Origin: Sphingomonas_O antarctica
GTDB lineage: Bacteria; Pseudomonadota; Alphaproteobacteria; Sphingomonadales; Sphingomonadaceae
Direction: 5' to 3'
Assembly (NCBI RefSeq): GCF_965137005.1
Contig: NZ_CBCRXM010000001.1
Coordinates: forward strand, 186,001 to 250,000
DNA: 64,000 bases
Below the pieces are notes generated by a model. That model had not been told where the DNA came from, searched no databases, and saw nothing but the letters and a program-made list of their open reading frames with translations. Below are positions 34,653 through 44,458 of the stretch, in pieces; position 1 is the first letter of the stretch, and each line of letters begins with the position of its first letter. The position numbers were made by a program, and so were the translations under genes.

Positions 34653-36706
34653 TGATCTATAAATTGATGGTGTTCCTGCCGTTGATCGCGGCTTTGGTCG
34701 CGGGTCTTGGCGGTCGTTGGCTAGGCAATACGGCCGCCAAGCTGATCACCACGGGCGCGCTGTTCGTCAGTGCAATCATTGCCTGGTTCGTCTTCGCGCT
34801 GTTCCTGACGCCGCTCGGTGTGCCGACGGTGGTGCCGGTCCTCCACTGGATCAGTTCGGACGCGCTGCAGGTGATGTGGTCGCTGCGTATCGACAGCCTG
34901 ACCGCGGTGATGTTGGTCGTCATCACCAGCGTGTCGAGCCTCGTCCACCTCTACAGCTGGGGTTATATGGCGGAGGACGACAGCCAGCCGCGCTTCTTTG
35001 CGTATTTATCGCTGTTCACTTTTGCGATGCTGATGCTGGTGACGGCGGACAACCTTGTCCAGATGTTCTTCGGCTGGGAAGGCGTCGGTCTCGCCTCCTA
35101 TCTGCTGATCGGGTTCTGGTATCACAAGCCCAGCGCGAACGCTGCGGCGATCAAGGCGTTCGTCGTCAATCGCGTCGGCGATTTCGGATTTTCGCTCGGT
35201 ATTTTCGGCACGTTCCTGGTGTTCGGCACCGTCTCGATCCCCGAAATTCTCGCCGCCGCGCCGCACATGGCCGGATCGACGATTGGCTTCCTCGGCTATC
35301 GTCTCGACACGATGACGTTGCTGTGCCTGCTGCTGTTCGTCGGCGCTTGCGGCAAATCCGCGCAGCTGGGGCTGCACACCTGGTTGCCCGACGCGATGGA
35401 GGGTCCGACCCCGGTCAGCGCGCTGATCCACGCCGCGACGATGGTCACCGCGGGCGTGTTCATGGTCTGCCGCCTGTCACCAATGTTCGAAGCGAGCCCG
35501 ACGGCGATGACCGTCGTGACCTATGTCGGCGCCGCGACCGCCCTGTTCGCGGCGACGGTCGGCACGACGCAGACCGATATCAAGCGCGTGATCGCCTATT
35601 CGACCTGTTCGCAGCTCGGCTACATGTTCGTCGCCGCGGGCGTCGGCGCGTTCGGCGGGGCGATGTTCCATCTGTTCACGCATGCGTTCTTCAAGGCGCT
35701 GCTGTTCCTTTGCGCGGGCAGCGTGATCCATGCGATGCACCACGAACAGGACATGCGGTTCTACGGCGGCCTGCGGAAATCGATCCCCTGGACGTTCTGG
35801 GCGATGACGATCGGAACGCTGGCGATCACCGGCGTCGGCGTGGCGGACGTGTTCGGGTTCGCCGGTTTCTATTCGAAGGACGCGATCATCGAGGCGGCGT
35901 ATGCGCGTGGCACCGACAGCGCGCTGTTCGGTTATGCCATTGCGGTCTTCGCGGCTTTGCTGACCAGTTTCTATTCGTGGCGGCTGATCTTCCTGACGTT
36001 CTTCGGGAAGCCGCGCTGGGCGTCGAGCGAGCACATTCAGCACGCGATCCACGACGCGCATCACCATGGTAGCGACTATGCCGAACCGGCCGGCGAAGGG
36101 CAGGGCAGCGATCCGCACCCGGTGCACGTGGTCGAAGGCACCGGCGGCTATCACCCGCACGAAAGCCCGTGGTCCATGCGCCTGCCTTTGGTAATGCTAA
36201 GCGTCGGTGCGATTCTCGCCGGCTGGGCGTTCGCGGACGTGTTCCTCGATCCGGAGCGCGGTACACAGTTCTGGCGCGGCGCGATCTTCTTCGACGAACA
36301 TCTGATGCACGCGCGTCACGGTGTGCCGACTTTGGTCAAACTGTCGGCGTCGATCGTCATGCTGATCGGCTTCGCGATCGCGTGGTTCGCTTATATCCGC
36401 GACACCAGCATCCCGGCGCGCTTCGCCGCGACGTTCGGACCGCTTTACCGGTTCCTGCTCAACAAATGGTATTGGGACGAATTGTACGATTTCCTGTTCG
36501 TGCGCCCTGCGTTCGCGCTTGGCCGCTTCTTCTGGAAACGCGGTGACGAACAGACCATCGACCGCTTCGGGCCCAACGGCGCGGCGGCGGTGGTGGCGAT
36601 GGGCAGCCGCGGCGCGGTGCGCCTGCAATCGGGTTACCTCTACACCTATGCTTTGGTCATGCTGATCGGCCTCGCTGCCGCGACGACCTGGGCGGTGACA
36701 CGGTGA
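34652..36706 (+). CDS. nuoL: NADH-quinone oxidoreductase subunit L
   Basis: 684 residues, antiporter-like proton-pumping subunit with about 16 helices and the long lateral helix at the C-terminus. The core has FFGWEGVGLASYLLIGFW, LHTWLPDAMEGPTPVSALIH and AYSTCSQLGYMF, containing the key Glu and Lys positions. A His-rich cytoplasmic-type loop lies at about 470-510. Start overlaps nuoK, stop overlaps nuoM as GTGA. Confidence 0.97.
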   Translation: MIYKLMVFLPLIAALVAGLGGRWLGNTAAKLITTGALFVSAIIAWFVFALFLTPLGVPTVVPVLHWISSDALQVMWSLRIDSLTAVMLVVITSVSSLVHLYSWGYMAEDDSQPRFFAYLSLFTFAMLMLVTADNLVQMFFGWEGVGLASYLLIGFWYHKPSANAAAIKAFVVNRVGDFGFSLGIFGTFLVFGTVSIPEILAAAPHMAGSTIGFLGYRLDTMTLLCLLLFVGACGKSAQLGLHTWLPDAMEGPTPVSALIHAATMVTAGVFMVCRLSPMFEASPTAMTVVTYVGAATALFAATVGTTQTDIKRVIAYSTCSQLGYMFVAAGVGAFGGAMFHLFTHAFFKALLFLCAGSVIHAMHHEQDMRFYGGLRKSIPWTFWAMTIGTLAITGVGVADVFGFAGFYSKDAIIEAAYARGTDSALFGYAIAVFAALLTSFYSWRLIFLTFFGKPRWASSEHIQHAIHDAHHHGSDYAEPAGEGQGSDPHPVHVVEGTGGYHPHESPWSMRLPLVMLSVGAILAGWAFADVFLDPERGTQFWRGAIFFDEHLMHARHGVPTLVKLSASIVMLIGFAIAWFAYIRDTSIPARFAATFGPLYRFLLNKWYWDELYDFLFVRPAFALGRFFWKRGDEQTIDRFGPNGAAAVVAMGSRGAVRLQSGYLYTYALVMLIGLAAATTWAVTR

Positions 36707-38223
36707 GCGGCGTGCTCACTTTGATGATCGCGGTGCCGTTGCTCGCGGCGGTGGCATGCCTGTATTCGGGCGACCGGACGGCGCGCTGGCTGGCGCTCGT
36801 TGCGACGTTGGTCGACCTTATCCTCGGCCTGTATCTGTGGGCCGCTTACGATCCGACCGGCGCGCAGTGGCAATTCACCGAATATGTCCCGATGTTCGGG
36901 CGCTTTGCCTGGGCGATGGGCATCGACGGCATCGCGCTGATGCTTATCGTGCTCAGCGTGTTCCTGATGCCCGTGTGCATCGCCGCGTCATGGGAGGCGA
37001 TCCAGAAACGCGTGCCCGAATTCATGGCCGCGTTCCTGCTGACGGAAGCGCTTTTGATCGGCACGTTCGCGGCGCAGGATCTGTTCCTGTTCTACATCTT
37101 CTTCGAGGCCGGCCTGATCCCGATGTACCTGATCATCGGCATCTGGGGCGGCGCGAACCGGATTTACGCGAGCTACAAATTCTTCCTGTATACGCTGCTC
37201 GGCTCGGTGCTGATGCTGGTCGCGATGCTGTGGATGGCGCGGACCGCGGGCACCACGAGCATACCCGAACTCATGCGTTACGACTTCCCGGTCGAAGCGC
37301 AGAAATGGCTGTTCCTCGCTTTCTTCGCCTCGTTCGCGGTGAAGATGCCGATGTGGCCGGTGCACACCTGGCTGCCCGACGCGCACGTTCAGGCGCCGAC
37401 CGCCGGTTCGGTGATCCTGGCGGGCGTGCTGCTCAAACTCGGCGGTTACGGCTTCATACGGTTCAGCCTGCCGATGCTGCCCGAAGGCGCGTCGCACTGG
37501 TTCTGGCTGGTGATGATCCTGTCGATGATCGCCATCGTCTACACCAGCCTCGTTGCGCTGGTGCAGAGCGACATGAAAAAACTGATCGCTTATTCGAGCG
37601 TAGCGCACATGGCGTTCGTCACCATCGGCCTGTTCGCGTGGAACCGGCAGGGGCTGGAAGGCGCGATGATCGTGATGCTGTCGCACGGCCTCGTCTCCGC
37701 CGCCTTGTTCCTGTGCGTTGGGGTGATTTACGACCGCCTGCACACGCGTGAGATCGACCGGTACGGCGGCCTCGCCAACAACATGCCGGGCTATGCTGTG
37801 CTGTTCATGGTGTTCACGATGGCAAGCGTCGGCCTGCCCGGCACCAGCGGATTTGTCGGCGAATTCATGGCGCTGCTCGGCAGCTATCAGGCGTCGAGCA
37901 TCGTCGCCTTCGCCTGTACCACCGGCATCATCCTGGGCGCGGCGTACATGCTGTATCTGTATCGCCGCGTGGTGTTCGGGACCACCGCCAACGCCGATGC
38001 GTCAGCGATGCCCGATCTGAACGCCCGTGAATGGGCGATCCTGGTCCCCATCGCGCTCGCGGTGCTGTGGATGGGCGTTTATCCGGAGAGCTTCCTGCGT
38101 CCGATGCGTCGCGACATCGGAACGATCATGGCGCGGATAGAGCGCGCCAAGCCTCTGTCCGACGCACAAGTGACTGTCGGCAAACCTGCTGCGCCCGCGC
38201 ATCATGCGGAGGCGCACCAATGA
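36703..38223 (+). CDS. nuoM: NADH-quinone oxidoreductase subunit M
   Basis: 506 residues from GTG 36703, antiporter-like subunit with 14 helices. FFEAGLIPMYLIIGIWGG carries the conserved Glu, HTWLPDAHVQAPTAGSVILA and AYSSVAHMAFV the Lys/His path. The C-terminal tail is His/Ala-rich. Overlaps nuoN as ATGA. Confidence 0.97.
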   Translation: MSGVLTLMIAVPLLAAVACLYSGDRTARWLALVATLVDLILGLYLWAAYDPTGAQWQFTEYVPMFGRFAWAMGIDGIALMLIVLSVFLMPVCIAASWEAIQKRVPEFMAAFLLTEALLIGTFAAQDLFLFYIFFEAGLIPMYLIIGIWGGANRIYASYKFFLYTLLGSVLMLVAMLWMARTAGTTSIPELMRYDFPVEAQKWLFLAFFASFAVKMPMWPVHTWLPDAHVQAPTAGSVILAGVLLKLGGYGFIRFSLPMLPEGASHWFWLVMILSMIAIVYTSLVALVQSDMKKLIAYSSVAHMAFVTIGLFAWNRQGLEGAMIVMLSHGLVSAALFLCVGVIYDRLHTREIDRYGGLANNMPGYAVLFMVFTMASVGLPGTSGFVGEFMALLGSYQASSIVAFACTTGIILGAAYMLYLYRRVVFGTTANADASAMPDLNAREWAILVPIALAVLWMGVYPESFLRPMRRDIGTIMARIERAKPLSDAQVTVGKPAAPAHHAEAHQ

Positions 38224-39668
38224 ACCCGCTTCTTTCACTCCCCGAATTGATCCTGTCGGTCGGCGCCATTGCGCTGTTGATGGTCGCGGGCTGGGCGGGC
38301 GCGAAGTCTGTTCGGATCGTCTCGATCGCGGCGGTTGCGCTGCTGGTTGCCGCATGTTTCGCAGTGGCGTTGCCACAGGTGACCGGCACGGGCTTTGGTG
38401 GCCTCTACCGCGCCGACGCCTTCTCTGCTTTTGCCAAGCTGTTGGTGTTTGGTGCGACCGCGGTCTGCATCATCATCGCGCCGCGCTTCTTCGCCGCGAA
38501 CACGCATGCGCAGGACGGTTTTGCCGGCGGCACGCTGCGCCCCGAATATCCGGTGCTGATCCTGCTTTCGACGGCGGGCGCGGGAATGATGATTTCGGCG
38601 ACCGACTTGCTCACGCTTTATGTCGGGCTGGAGTTGCAGTCGCTCGCGTCGTACGTCCTCGCAAGCTTTATGCGGCGGGATACGCGCTCGGCGGAAGCGG
38701 GGCTCAAATATTTCGTGCTGGGCGCGTTGGCGAGCGGCATTCTGCTTTATGGCATTTCGCTGACGTATGGCTTCACCGGCACCACGGCCTACACCGGCAT
38801 CGCCAAGGTTTTTGCCGCGGGCCTGACGACCGGGCAGGTGTTCGGACTGGTATTCGTTTTCGCCGGCATCGCGTTCAAGATCGCCGCCGTCCCGTTCCAC
38901 ATGTGGACGCCCGACGTCTACGAAGGCGCACCCACGCCGGTGACGACTCTGTTCGCCACCGCGCAAAAGGTCGCGGCCGTCGCTATGCTGCTGCGCATCG
39001 CCATGGGCGCGATGGCCCCGGCGGTCCTCGAATGGCGCCAGATCGTGATCTTCGCCGGGCTGGCCTCGATCGTGCTCGGCGCGGCGGGCGCGATTGGGCA
39101 GGGCAACATCAAGCGCCTGCTGGCCTATTCGTCGATCAACAATATCGGTTTTGCCCTGCTCGGCCTCGGCGCGGGAACACGCGAAGGTGTCGCGGCGATG
39201 CTGACCTATATGGCGGTGTATGTGGTGATGACGCTGGGGAGCTTTCTCGTCATCCTCAACATGCGCGATGCGGACGGTCGCTCAGTCGAGAGCATCACCA
39301 GCCTTGGCGGCCTGTCGCAGAGTCGCAAGGGGCTTGCCGCAGCATTGGCGATCTTCATGTTCAGCCTCGCGGGCATTCCACCACTGTTCGGATTCTGGGC
39401 GAAGTTCGTGGTGTTCGATGCGCTGGTCGGGGCCGGCCTGTGGCCGCTCGCCGCGATCGGCATCGCCGCCAGCGTGATCGGCGCCTTCTATTATCTCAAG
39501 GTCATCAAGATCATGTATTTCGACGAGCCGTCGGACGTGCTGGCCGGGCGCACCGATCGCGCCGAAGGCATGCTGATCACGCTTTGCGCGGTTGTGATCG
39601 TCGCGGGCTATGTGATGATCCCGTGGCTGGGCGCGGTGACCGCAGCAGCTTCGACGAACCTGCTCTGA
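38220..39668 (+). CDS. nuoN: NADH-quinone oxidoreductase subunit N
   Basis: 482 residues from ATG 38220, the third antiporter-like subunit: LYVGLELQSLASYVLASF, PFHMWTPDVYEGAPTPVT and LAYSSINNIGFALLGL. Last nuo gene. Its stop overlaps the first codon of birA (CTGA), so birA and coaX probably share the transcript. Confidence 0.97.
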   Translation: MNPLLSLPELILSVGAIALLMVAGWAGAKSVRIVSIAAVALLVAACFAVALPQVTGTGFGGLYRADAFSAFAKLLVFGATAVCIIIAPRFFAANTHAQDGFAGGTLRPEYPVLILLSTAGAGMMISATDLLTLYVGLELQSLASYVLASFMRRDTRSAEAGLKYFVLGALASGILLYGISLTYGFTGTTAYTGIAKVFAAGLTTGQVFGLVFVFAGIAFKIAAVPFHMWTPDVYEGAPTPVTTLFATAQKVAAVAMLLRIAMGAMAPAVLEWRQIVIFAGLASIVLGAAGAIGQGNIKRLLAYSSINNIGFALLGLGAGTREGVAAMLTYMAVYVVMTLGSFLVILNMRDADGRSVESITSLGGLSQSRKGLAAALAIFMFSLAGIPPLFGFWAKFVVFDALVGAGLWPLAAIGIAASVIGAFYYLKVIKIMYFDEPSDVLAGRTDRAEGMLITLCAVVIVAGYVMIPWLGAVTAAASTNLL

Positions 39669-40366
39669 CTATCCAGTTCGTCGCAGAGACGGGATCGACC
39701 AACGCCGACATGCTTGCGTTGGTCGCGAATGGCATGGCGCGCGATGCCGACTGGCTGGTGGCGGAAAGTCAAACCGGCGGACGCGGGCGGATGGGCCGCG
39801 CGTGGGAGTCCCCCGATGGCAATTTCTATGGCAGCACGCTGGTCGCGGTCAGAGCAGGCGATCCACCGCCCGCAACGCTGGCGCTGGCGGCCGGGATTGC
39901 AGTGCACAATGCGCTCAGCCGCCACACGCCGGGCCTGACGCTCAAATGGCCGAATGACGTGCTTGCCGGGCGCGCCAAGGTCGCTGGCGTTCTCCTCGAA
40001 CGTAGCGGCGACTGGGTGGTGATTGGGGCGGGTGTGAATCTGGTCACGCATCCAGATCTGCCTGATCGTTCGACGAACGATCTGGCCGCGCTTGGAACTT
40101 TGGTATCACCACGCGATTTCACGGCGAGCCTAGCCGAGGACATGTCTGTCAGCATCAGCCGTTGGCGCCACCAACCGCTGGCCTCGACAATTGCCGCGTG
40201 GGAAGCGGTCGCGCATCCGATGGGCAGCCCGCTCGACGCCGCCTGGCCCGATGGCGAGCGGATGGCGGGGAAATTCGACGGCCTCACCGCCGAGGGTGCG
40301 TTGCGCCTGCGTTTGCCGTCGGGCGAGGCGCGCGTCATACACGCCGGCGACGTTTTTCAGGTTTAG
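39665..40366 (+). CDS. birA: Biotin-[acetyl-CoA-carboxylase] ligase
   Basis: 233 residues. Attaches biotin to the carrier protein of acetyl-CoA carboxylase via biotinyl-AMP. ETGSTNADML, the GRGRMGRAWESP adenylation loop and LKWPNDVLAGRAKVAGVLLE are present. There is no N-terminal helix-turn-helix, so it is a monofunctional (class I) ligase rather than a repressor. The start is inferred as CTG 39665: the ETGSTN motif lies eight residues in, no ATG, GTG or TTG stands in frame close upstream, and CTG overlaps the nuoN stop. Using the first ATG would remove the motif. Confidence 0.88.
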   Translation: MTIQFVAETGSTNADMLALVANGMARDADWLVAESQTGGRGRMGRAWESPDGNFYGSTLVAVRAGDPPPATLALAAGIAVHNALSRHTPGLTLKWPNDVLAGRAKVAGVLLERSGDWVVIGAGVNLVTHPDLPDRSTNDLAALGTLVSPRDFTASLAEDMSVSISRWRHQPLASTIAAWEAVAHPMGSPLDAAWPDGERMAGKFDGLTAEGALRLRLPSGEARVIHAGDVFQV

Positions 40367-40369
40367 CCA

Positions 40370-41155
40370 ATGCTGCTCGCAATCGAAGCCGGGAATACCA
40401 ACATCAAGTTCGCGCTGGTGAACTCGGATGGCACCCCCCGTGCGCGCTGGCGCATCGCGACCGATGCGCGCCGCACGGCGGACGAGTACGCCGTGTGGCT
40501 GATCGGCCTGATCGAACTCGAGGGGCTGGATCGCAACGTGGTGGACGCGGTCGCGATCTCTACCGTCGTGCCCAGAGCGTTGCATAACTTCCAGACTTTG
40601 GCCGAAAAATACTTCAACGTCACACCGCTGATCGCCGGTCGCGCGCCGCTCGAATACGGCATCGCGCTCGATGTCGACGAACCGCATGCGGTTGGCAGCG
40701 ACCGGGCCTGCAACGCCATCGCCGCGCACGCCGCGCATGACGGTGACCTGATCGTCATTTCGTTCGGCACTGCGACGACGATCGACCATGTCGATTTCCG
40801 CGGCGCCTATAAGGGGGGCATTATCGCCCCCGGGCTCAACCTGTCGCTCGACGCGCTGGTCGCCGCTGCGGCGAAGCTGCCGCGCATTGCAATCGAGGCG
40901 CCCGACACCGATAATGTCATCGGGCGCACGACCGAATCCCAGATGCTGATCGGCATTTATTGGGGTTATGTCGCGATGGTCGAAGGGCTGATCGCGCGGA
41001 TGAAATCGCAGATCGGCCGGCCGGTCAAAATCGTCGCGACGGGTGGTTTGGCAGCGTTGTTCCAGCAGCATGAAGCGCTGTTCGACGCGGTCGATCCCGA
41101 CCTCGCGCTGAAAGGCCTGGCGCTGTTGTGGCGCCGCTCAGCGAAAGAAGGATAG
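40370..41155 (+). CDS. coaX: Type III pantothenate kinase
   Basis: 261 residues. First step of CoA synthesis, ATP-dependent phosphorylation of pantothenate. ASKHA-fold phosphate loop EAGNTNIKFAL, the DRACNAIAAH segment and SFGTATTIDHVD are intact. It follows birA after three bases. Together they form a vitamin-cofactor tail on the nuo operon. Confidence 0.95.
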   Translation: MLLAIEAGNTNIKFALVNSDGTPRARWRIATDARRTADEYAVWLIGLIELEGLDRNVVDAVAISTVVPRALHNFQTLAEKYFNVTPLIAGRAPLEYGIALDVDEPHAVGSDRACNAIAAHAAHDGDLIVISFGTATTIDHVDFRGAYKGGIIAPGLNLSLDALVAAAAKLPRIAIEAPDTDNVIGRTTESQMLIGIYWGYVAMVEGLIARMKSQIGRPVKIVATGGLAALFQQHEALFDAVDPDLALKGLALLWRRSAKEG

Positions 41156-41156
41156 C

Positions 41157-41246
41157 CGTCATCCCCGCGAAAGCGGGGATCCATCTACTGACTATTTAAC
41201 ATGCGCAAAGTTCGGGAGATAGATTCCCGCCTTCGCGGGAATGACG
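41157..41246. repeat. REP-like inverted repeat pair, family B variant
   Basis: Left arm CGTCATCCCCGCGAAAGCGG (to about 41186) and right arm ending CTTCGCGGGAATGACG, about 30 bases apart. Fills the coaX-rnj gap and runs up to the rnj start region, so a spurious 20-residue extension of rnj is encoded inside it. Confidence 0.82.
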
Positions 41247-41260
41247 AAAAAGAAGAAAAA

Positions 41261-42895
41261 ATGACAACTCCCAAAAACGAACTGCTATTTCTGGCCCTTG
41301 GCGGGTCGGACGAGATCGGCATGAACGTCAATCTTTATGGCTGCCAGGGCAAATGGCTGATGGTCGATTGCGGCCTGACCTTTGCCAATCCGGCCGAATA
41401 TCCGGGGTGCGAACTCGTCCTCCCCGATTTGCAATTTATTGAAGATCGCGCCGACGATCTGCTCGGCATCGTGCTCACGCACGGGCACGAGGATCATATC
41501 GGCGCGCTGCCATATCTGGCGCAGGATCTGGGCGTGCCGCTTTATGCCAATGCCTTCACGGCGACGCTGATCCGCGGCAAGCTGGAGCGCGAGGGCATTA
41601 CTGACGTCGAGCTGCATGTCATCCCCGAAGGCGGCAGCATCGAACTCGCGCCGTTCAAATGCACGATGGTGCGACTGGCGCACTCGATTCCAGACATGGA
41701 CGCGGTGCTGATCGAAACGCCTTACGGGCGGATCTTCCACACCGGCGACTGGAAGCTGGACGCGGATCCCGTGCTTGGCGACCCGGCGAGTGCCGCGGCA
41801 CTGACCGCGATCGGCGATCACGGTATCCTCGCCTTAGTCTGCGATTCCACCAACGCTTTTAACGACGGCGAGTCCGGCACCGAAGGCAGCGTCCGCGACG
41901 GGCTTATGGCGGCGGTGGCCGAAGCCAAGGGCCGCGTGGTCGTAACCAGCTTTGCCTCCAATCTCGCGCGCATGGCGACGTTGGGTCAGGTGGCTAAGGC
42001 CAACAACCGCAAGCTGTGCATTGCCGGGCGCTCGCTCGACCGGATGCTCCAGGCCGCGCGCGAAAATGGTTATCTCGGTGATTTGCCTCCGTTGGTCGAT
42101 TTCGACACGGCGATGAAGCTGCCGGCGCGCGACCTATTGGTCATTGCGACGGGCGGGCAGGGGGAGGCGCGCGCCGCGCTGGGCCGCATCGCGTTCGACG
42201 ACCACCAGATCAAGCTCGACAGCAACGACACGGTAATCTTCTCGTCAAAGCAGATTCCCGGCAACGAAACCGCGATCGGCCGCGTCCAGAACGCCTTGGC
42301 GCGCAAGGGCGTGACGATGGTCACCGAGAAGCAAGCGCATGTTCACGTCTCGGGTCATCCCGGGCGGCCCGAACTCGCCGCCATGTATCGCTGGCTGCGT
42401 CCGGAAATTCTCGTGCCGGTGCATGGTGAGCGACGTCACATGGCGGAGCAGGCACGGTTCGGCCTCGGCGAAGGCATCGGCAAGGCGATCGTCCAATCGA
42501 ACGGCGACGTCGTGCGCCTCGCGCCGAATGGCCCCAAGATCGTCGGCCACGAACGCACTGGCCGCCTGATCCTCGACGGCGACGTGATCCTGCCGTCGGA
42601 AGGGCAGACGATCAACGAACGCCGCCGCATCGCGCAATATGGTCAAATCTCGGTCGCTATCGCGTTGCGCGGCAAGCAACTGCTGGGCTACCCGGTGATC
42701 AAGACGCAGGGTGTGCCGGTGGAAGAAGACCGCGACGCGTTCTTCGCCGAAGCATCCGATGATGCCGCCAAGGCCGTGCGTGACGCCAAATCTCTCGACA
42801 AGCTGCCGGAGGCTGTGCGCTTGGCCGTCAGGCGCTGCGCCGTGCGCTGGACAGGCAAGAAACCGGTGGTCGACGTGTTGGTAGTGAACGCCTAG
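41261..42895 (+). CDS. rnj: Ribonuclease J
   Basis: 544 residues from ATG 41261; the open frame to 41201 is repeat DNA. Metallo-beta-lactamase/beta-CASP ribonuclease with 5'-3' exo- and endonuclease activity. Motif HxHxDH is LTHGHEDHIGALP, the later metal ligands lie in FHTGDWKLDADP, and the beta-CASP region has DSTNAFNDGESGTEGSV and HVSGHPGRPEL. In alphaproteobacteria RNase J works alongside RNase E in rRNA and mRNA maturation. Confidence 0.95.
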   Translation: MTTPKNELLFLALGGSDEIGMNVNLYGCQGKWLMVDCGLTFANPAEYPGCELVLPDLQFIEDRADDLLGIVLTHGHEDHIGALPYLAQDLGVPLYANAFTATLIRGKLEREGITDVELHVIPEGGSIELAPFKCTMVRLAHSIPDMDAVLIETPYGRIFHTGDWKLDADPVLGDPASAAALTAIGDHGILALVCDSTNAFNDGESGTEGSVRDGLMAAVAEAKGRVVVTSFASNLARMATLGQVAKANNRKLCIAGRSLDRMLQAARENGYLGDLPPLVDFDTAMKLPARDLLVIATGGQGEARAALGRIAFDDHQIKLDSNDTVIFSSKQIPGNETAIGRVQNALARKGVTMVTEKQAHVHVSGHPGRPELAAMYRWLRPEILVPVHGERRHMAEQARFGLGEGIGKAIVQSNGDVVRLAPNGPKIVGHERTGRLILDGDVILPSEGQTINERRRIAQYGQISVAIALRGKQLLGYPVIKTQGVPVEEDRDAFFAEASDDAAKAVRDAKSLDKLPEAVRLAVRRCAVRWTGKKPVVDVLVVNA

Positions 42896-42905
42896 GCACG
42901 CGCCC

Positions 42906-43169
42906 ATGAAGTTCCAGTCGATGCTCGCGATCTACGCGCTGTTCTGGGTGATGAGCGGGTTTCTGGTGCTGCCCTTCGGTGTTCGGACTGCCGACGAAGC
43001 CGGCGTGACCAAGATCGCGGGGCAAGCCGACAGCGCGCCGCATAGCTTCAGCTTCGCGCGGGTCGCGATGCGCGCGACGATCCTCGCCAGCGCGATGTTT
43101 CTGCTGTTTCTCGCCAATTACCATTTCGGTTGGCTCACCACCGACACGCTCTTGAGGATCAGCCCATGA
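42906..43169 (+). CDS. DUF1467 membrane protein
   Basis: 87 residues, two membrane helices (about 7-25 and 60-80), with the family pattern LFWVMSGFLVLPFGVRTADE. The family is restricted largely to alphaproteobacteria and is of unknown function. Its stop overlaps the thiolase start as ATGA. Confidence 0.85.
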   Translation: MKFQSMLAIYALFWVMSGFLVLPFGVRTADEAGVTKIAGQADSAPHSFSFARVAMRATILASAMFLLFLANYHFGWLTTDTLLRISP

Positions 43170-44368
43170 CGCTTCGTCGTGCCGCCATCGTTGCGCCCTG
43201 TCGTGCGCCTGTTGGGAAATTCGGTGGCACGCTGTCGAGCCTGAGCGCGGGCGAATTGGGCAAGATCATCCTTGAGGCATTGGTCGCACGGTCGGGCGTC
43301 GATCCCGAACGGATCGAGGACGTCGTCTTCGCGCAGGGCTATGGCAATGGCGAGGCACCCGCGATCGGTCGCTGGGCCGCGCTCGCTGCGGGCTTTCCGT
43401 TGAGCGTCGCGGGTTACCAGCTCGACCGACGCTGCGGGTCCGGGCTGCAGGCGGTGATCGACGCGGCGATGATGGTGCAGACTGGCGCGGCGGATGTGGT
43501 CGTGGCGGGCGGCGTCGAGAGCATGTCCAATGTCGAGCATTACACGACCGATATTCGCGATGGGAAACGCATGGGCAATGTCACGCTGCACGACCGCCTG
43601 ACGCGCGGGCGGTTGATGTCGCAGCCGGTTGAGCGTTTTGGAGTCATCTCCGGGATGATCGAGACCGCCGAAAACCTCGCCAGGGATTACGGTATTTCGC
43701 GTGAGGATGCCGATGCTTACGCCGTCCGCTCGCATCGACGCGCCGCCGCGGCATGGGATGCAGGCAAATTCGACGCGGAAACCGTCCCCGTCACGATCCC
43801 TCAGAAGCGGGGCGATCCAATGGTTATGACGCGGGACGAAGGTTTTCGCGCCGACGCCTCGATGGAAACGATGGGCAAATTAAAGCCGATCGAGGGCGGG
43901 GTTGTCACGGCGGGCAATGCAAGCCAGCAGAATGACGGCGCGGCGGCATGCCTAGTGGTGGCCGAGGACAAGCTCGACGAACTCGGTCTCGAGCCTGTGG
44001 CGTGGTTTCACAGCTGGGCTGCTGCGGGCTGTGACCCAAGCCGTATGGGCATCGGCCCGGTCCCCGCCGTCGACCGCCTGTTCGCCCGCAACAGCCTGAG
44101 CTGGAGCGACATCGACCTGATCGAGCTCAATGAAGCCTTCGCGCCGCAAGTCCTCGCGGTGCTGAAGGGCTGGGGCGTCGACCCTGACGATGACCGCCTC
44201 AATCCAAATGGCTCGGGGATCAGCCTAGGCCATCCGATCGGCGCGACCGGCGGCCGCATCCTCGCGACCATGCTCGGCGAAATGCACCGGCGTGGCAGCC
44301 GTTATGGCCTGGAAACGATGTGCATCGGCGGGGGGCAGGGGATCGCAGCGGTGTTCGAACGCGCCTGA
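43166..44368 (+). CDS. Acetyl-CoA acetyltransferase (thiolase)
   Basis: 400 residues from ATG 43166. Thiolase fold with the acyl-accepting Cys90 in DRRCGSGLQAV, NPNGSGISLGHPIGATGGR with the catalytic His, and the C-terminal CIGGGQGIAAVFE with the second cysteine. It could serve acetoacetyl-CoA formation or beta-oxidation; there is no pathway partner next to it, so chain length is open. Confidence 0.93.
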   Translation: MTLRRAAIVAPCRAPVGKFGGTLSSLSAGELGKIILEALVARSGVDPERIEDVVFAQGYGNGEAPAIGRWAALAAGFPLSVAGYQLDRRCGSGLQAVIDAAMMVQTGAADVVVAGGVESMSNVEHYTTDIRDGKRMGNVTLHDRLTRGRLMSQPVERFGVISGMIETAENLARDYGISREDADAYAVRSHRRAAAAWDAGKFDAETVPVTIPQKRGDPMVMTRDEGFRADASMETMGKLKPIEGGVVTAGNASQQNDGAAACLVVAEDKLDELGLEPVAWFHSWAAAGCDPSRMGIGPVPAVDRLFARNSLSWSDIDLIELNEAFAPQVLAVLKGWGVDPDDDRLNPNGSGISLGHPIGATGGRILATMLGEMHRRGSRYGLETMCIGGGQGIAAVFERA

Positions 44369-44458
44369 TCCGTCCCATTCAGGATCGTCCCGATGCGGGT
44401 CAGATTTTAACCCTTATTTGGGCGAACCAAGTGGCTAACAAAGTGTTAGCATCGCATA

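Noticed and set aside
38204..39664. N-terminal extension of birA over nuoN
   Set aside because: It is the other-frame reading of nuoN; the BirA homology begins at the CTG at 39665.
41201..41260. 20-residue extension of RNase J
   Set aside because: Encoded inside the right arm of a REP-like repeat; the typical MTTPKNELLF-type start is at 41261.
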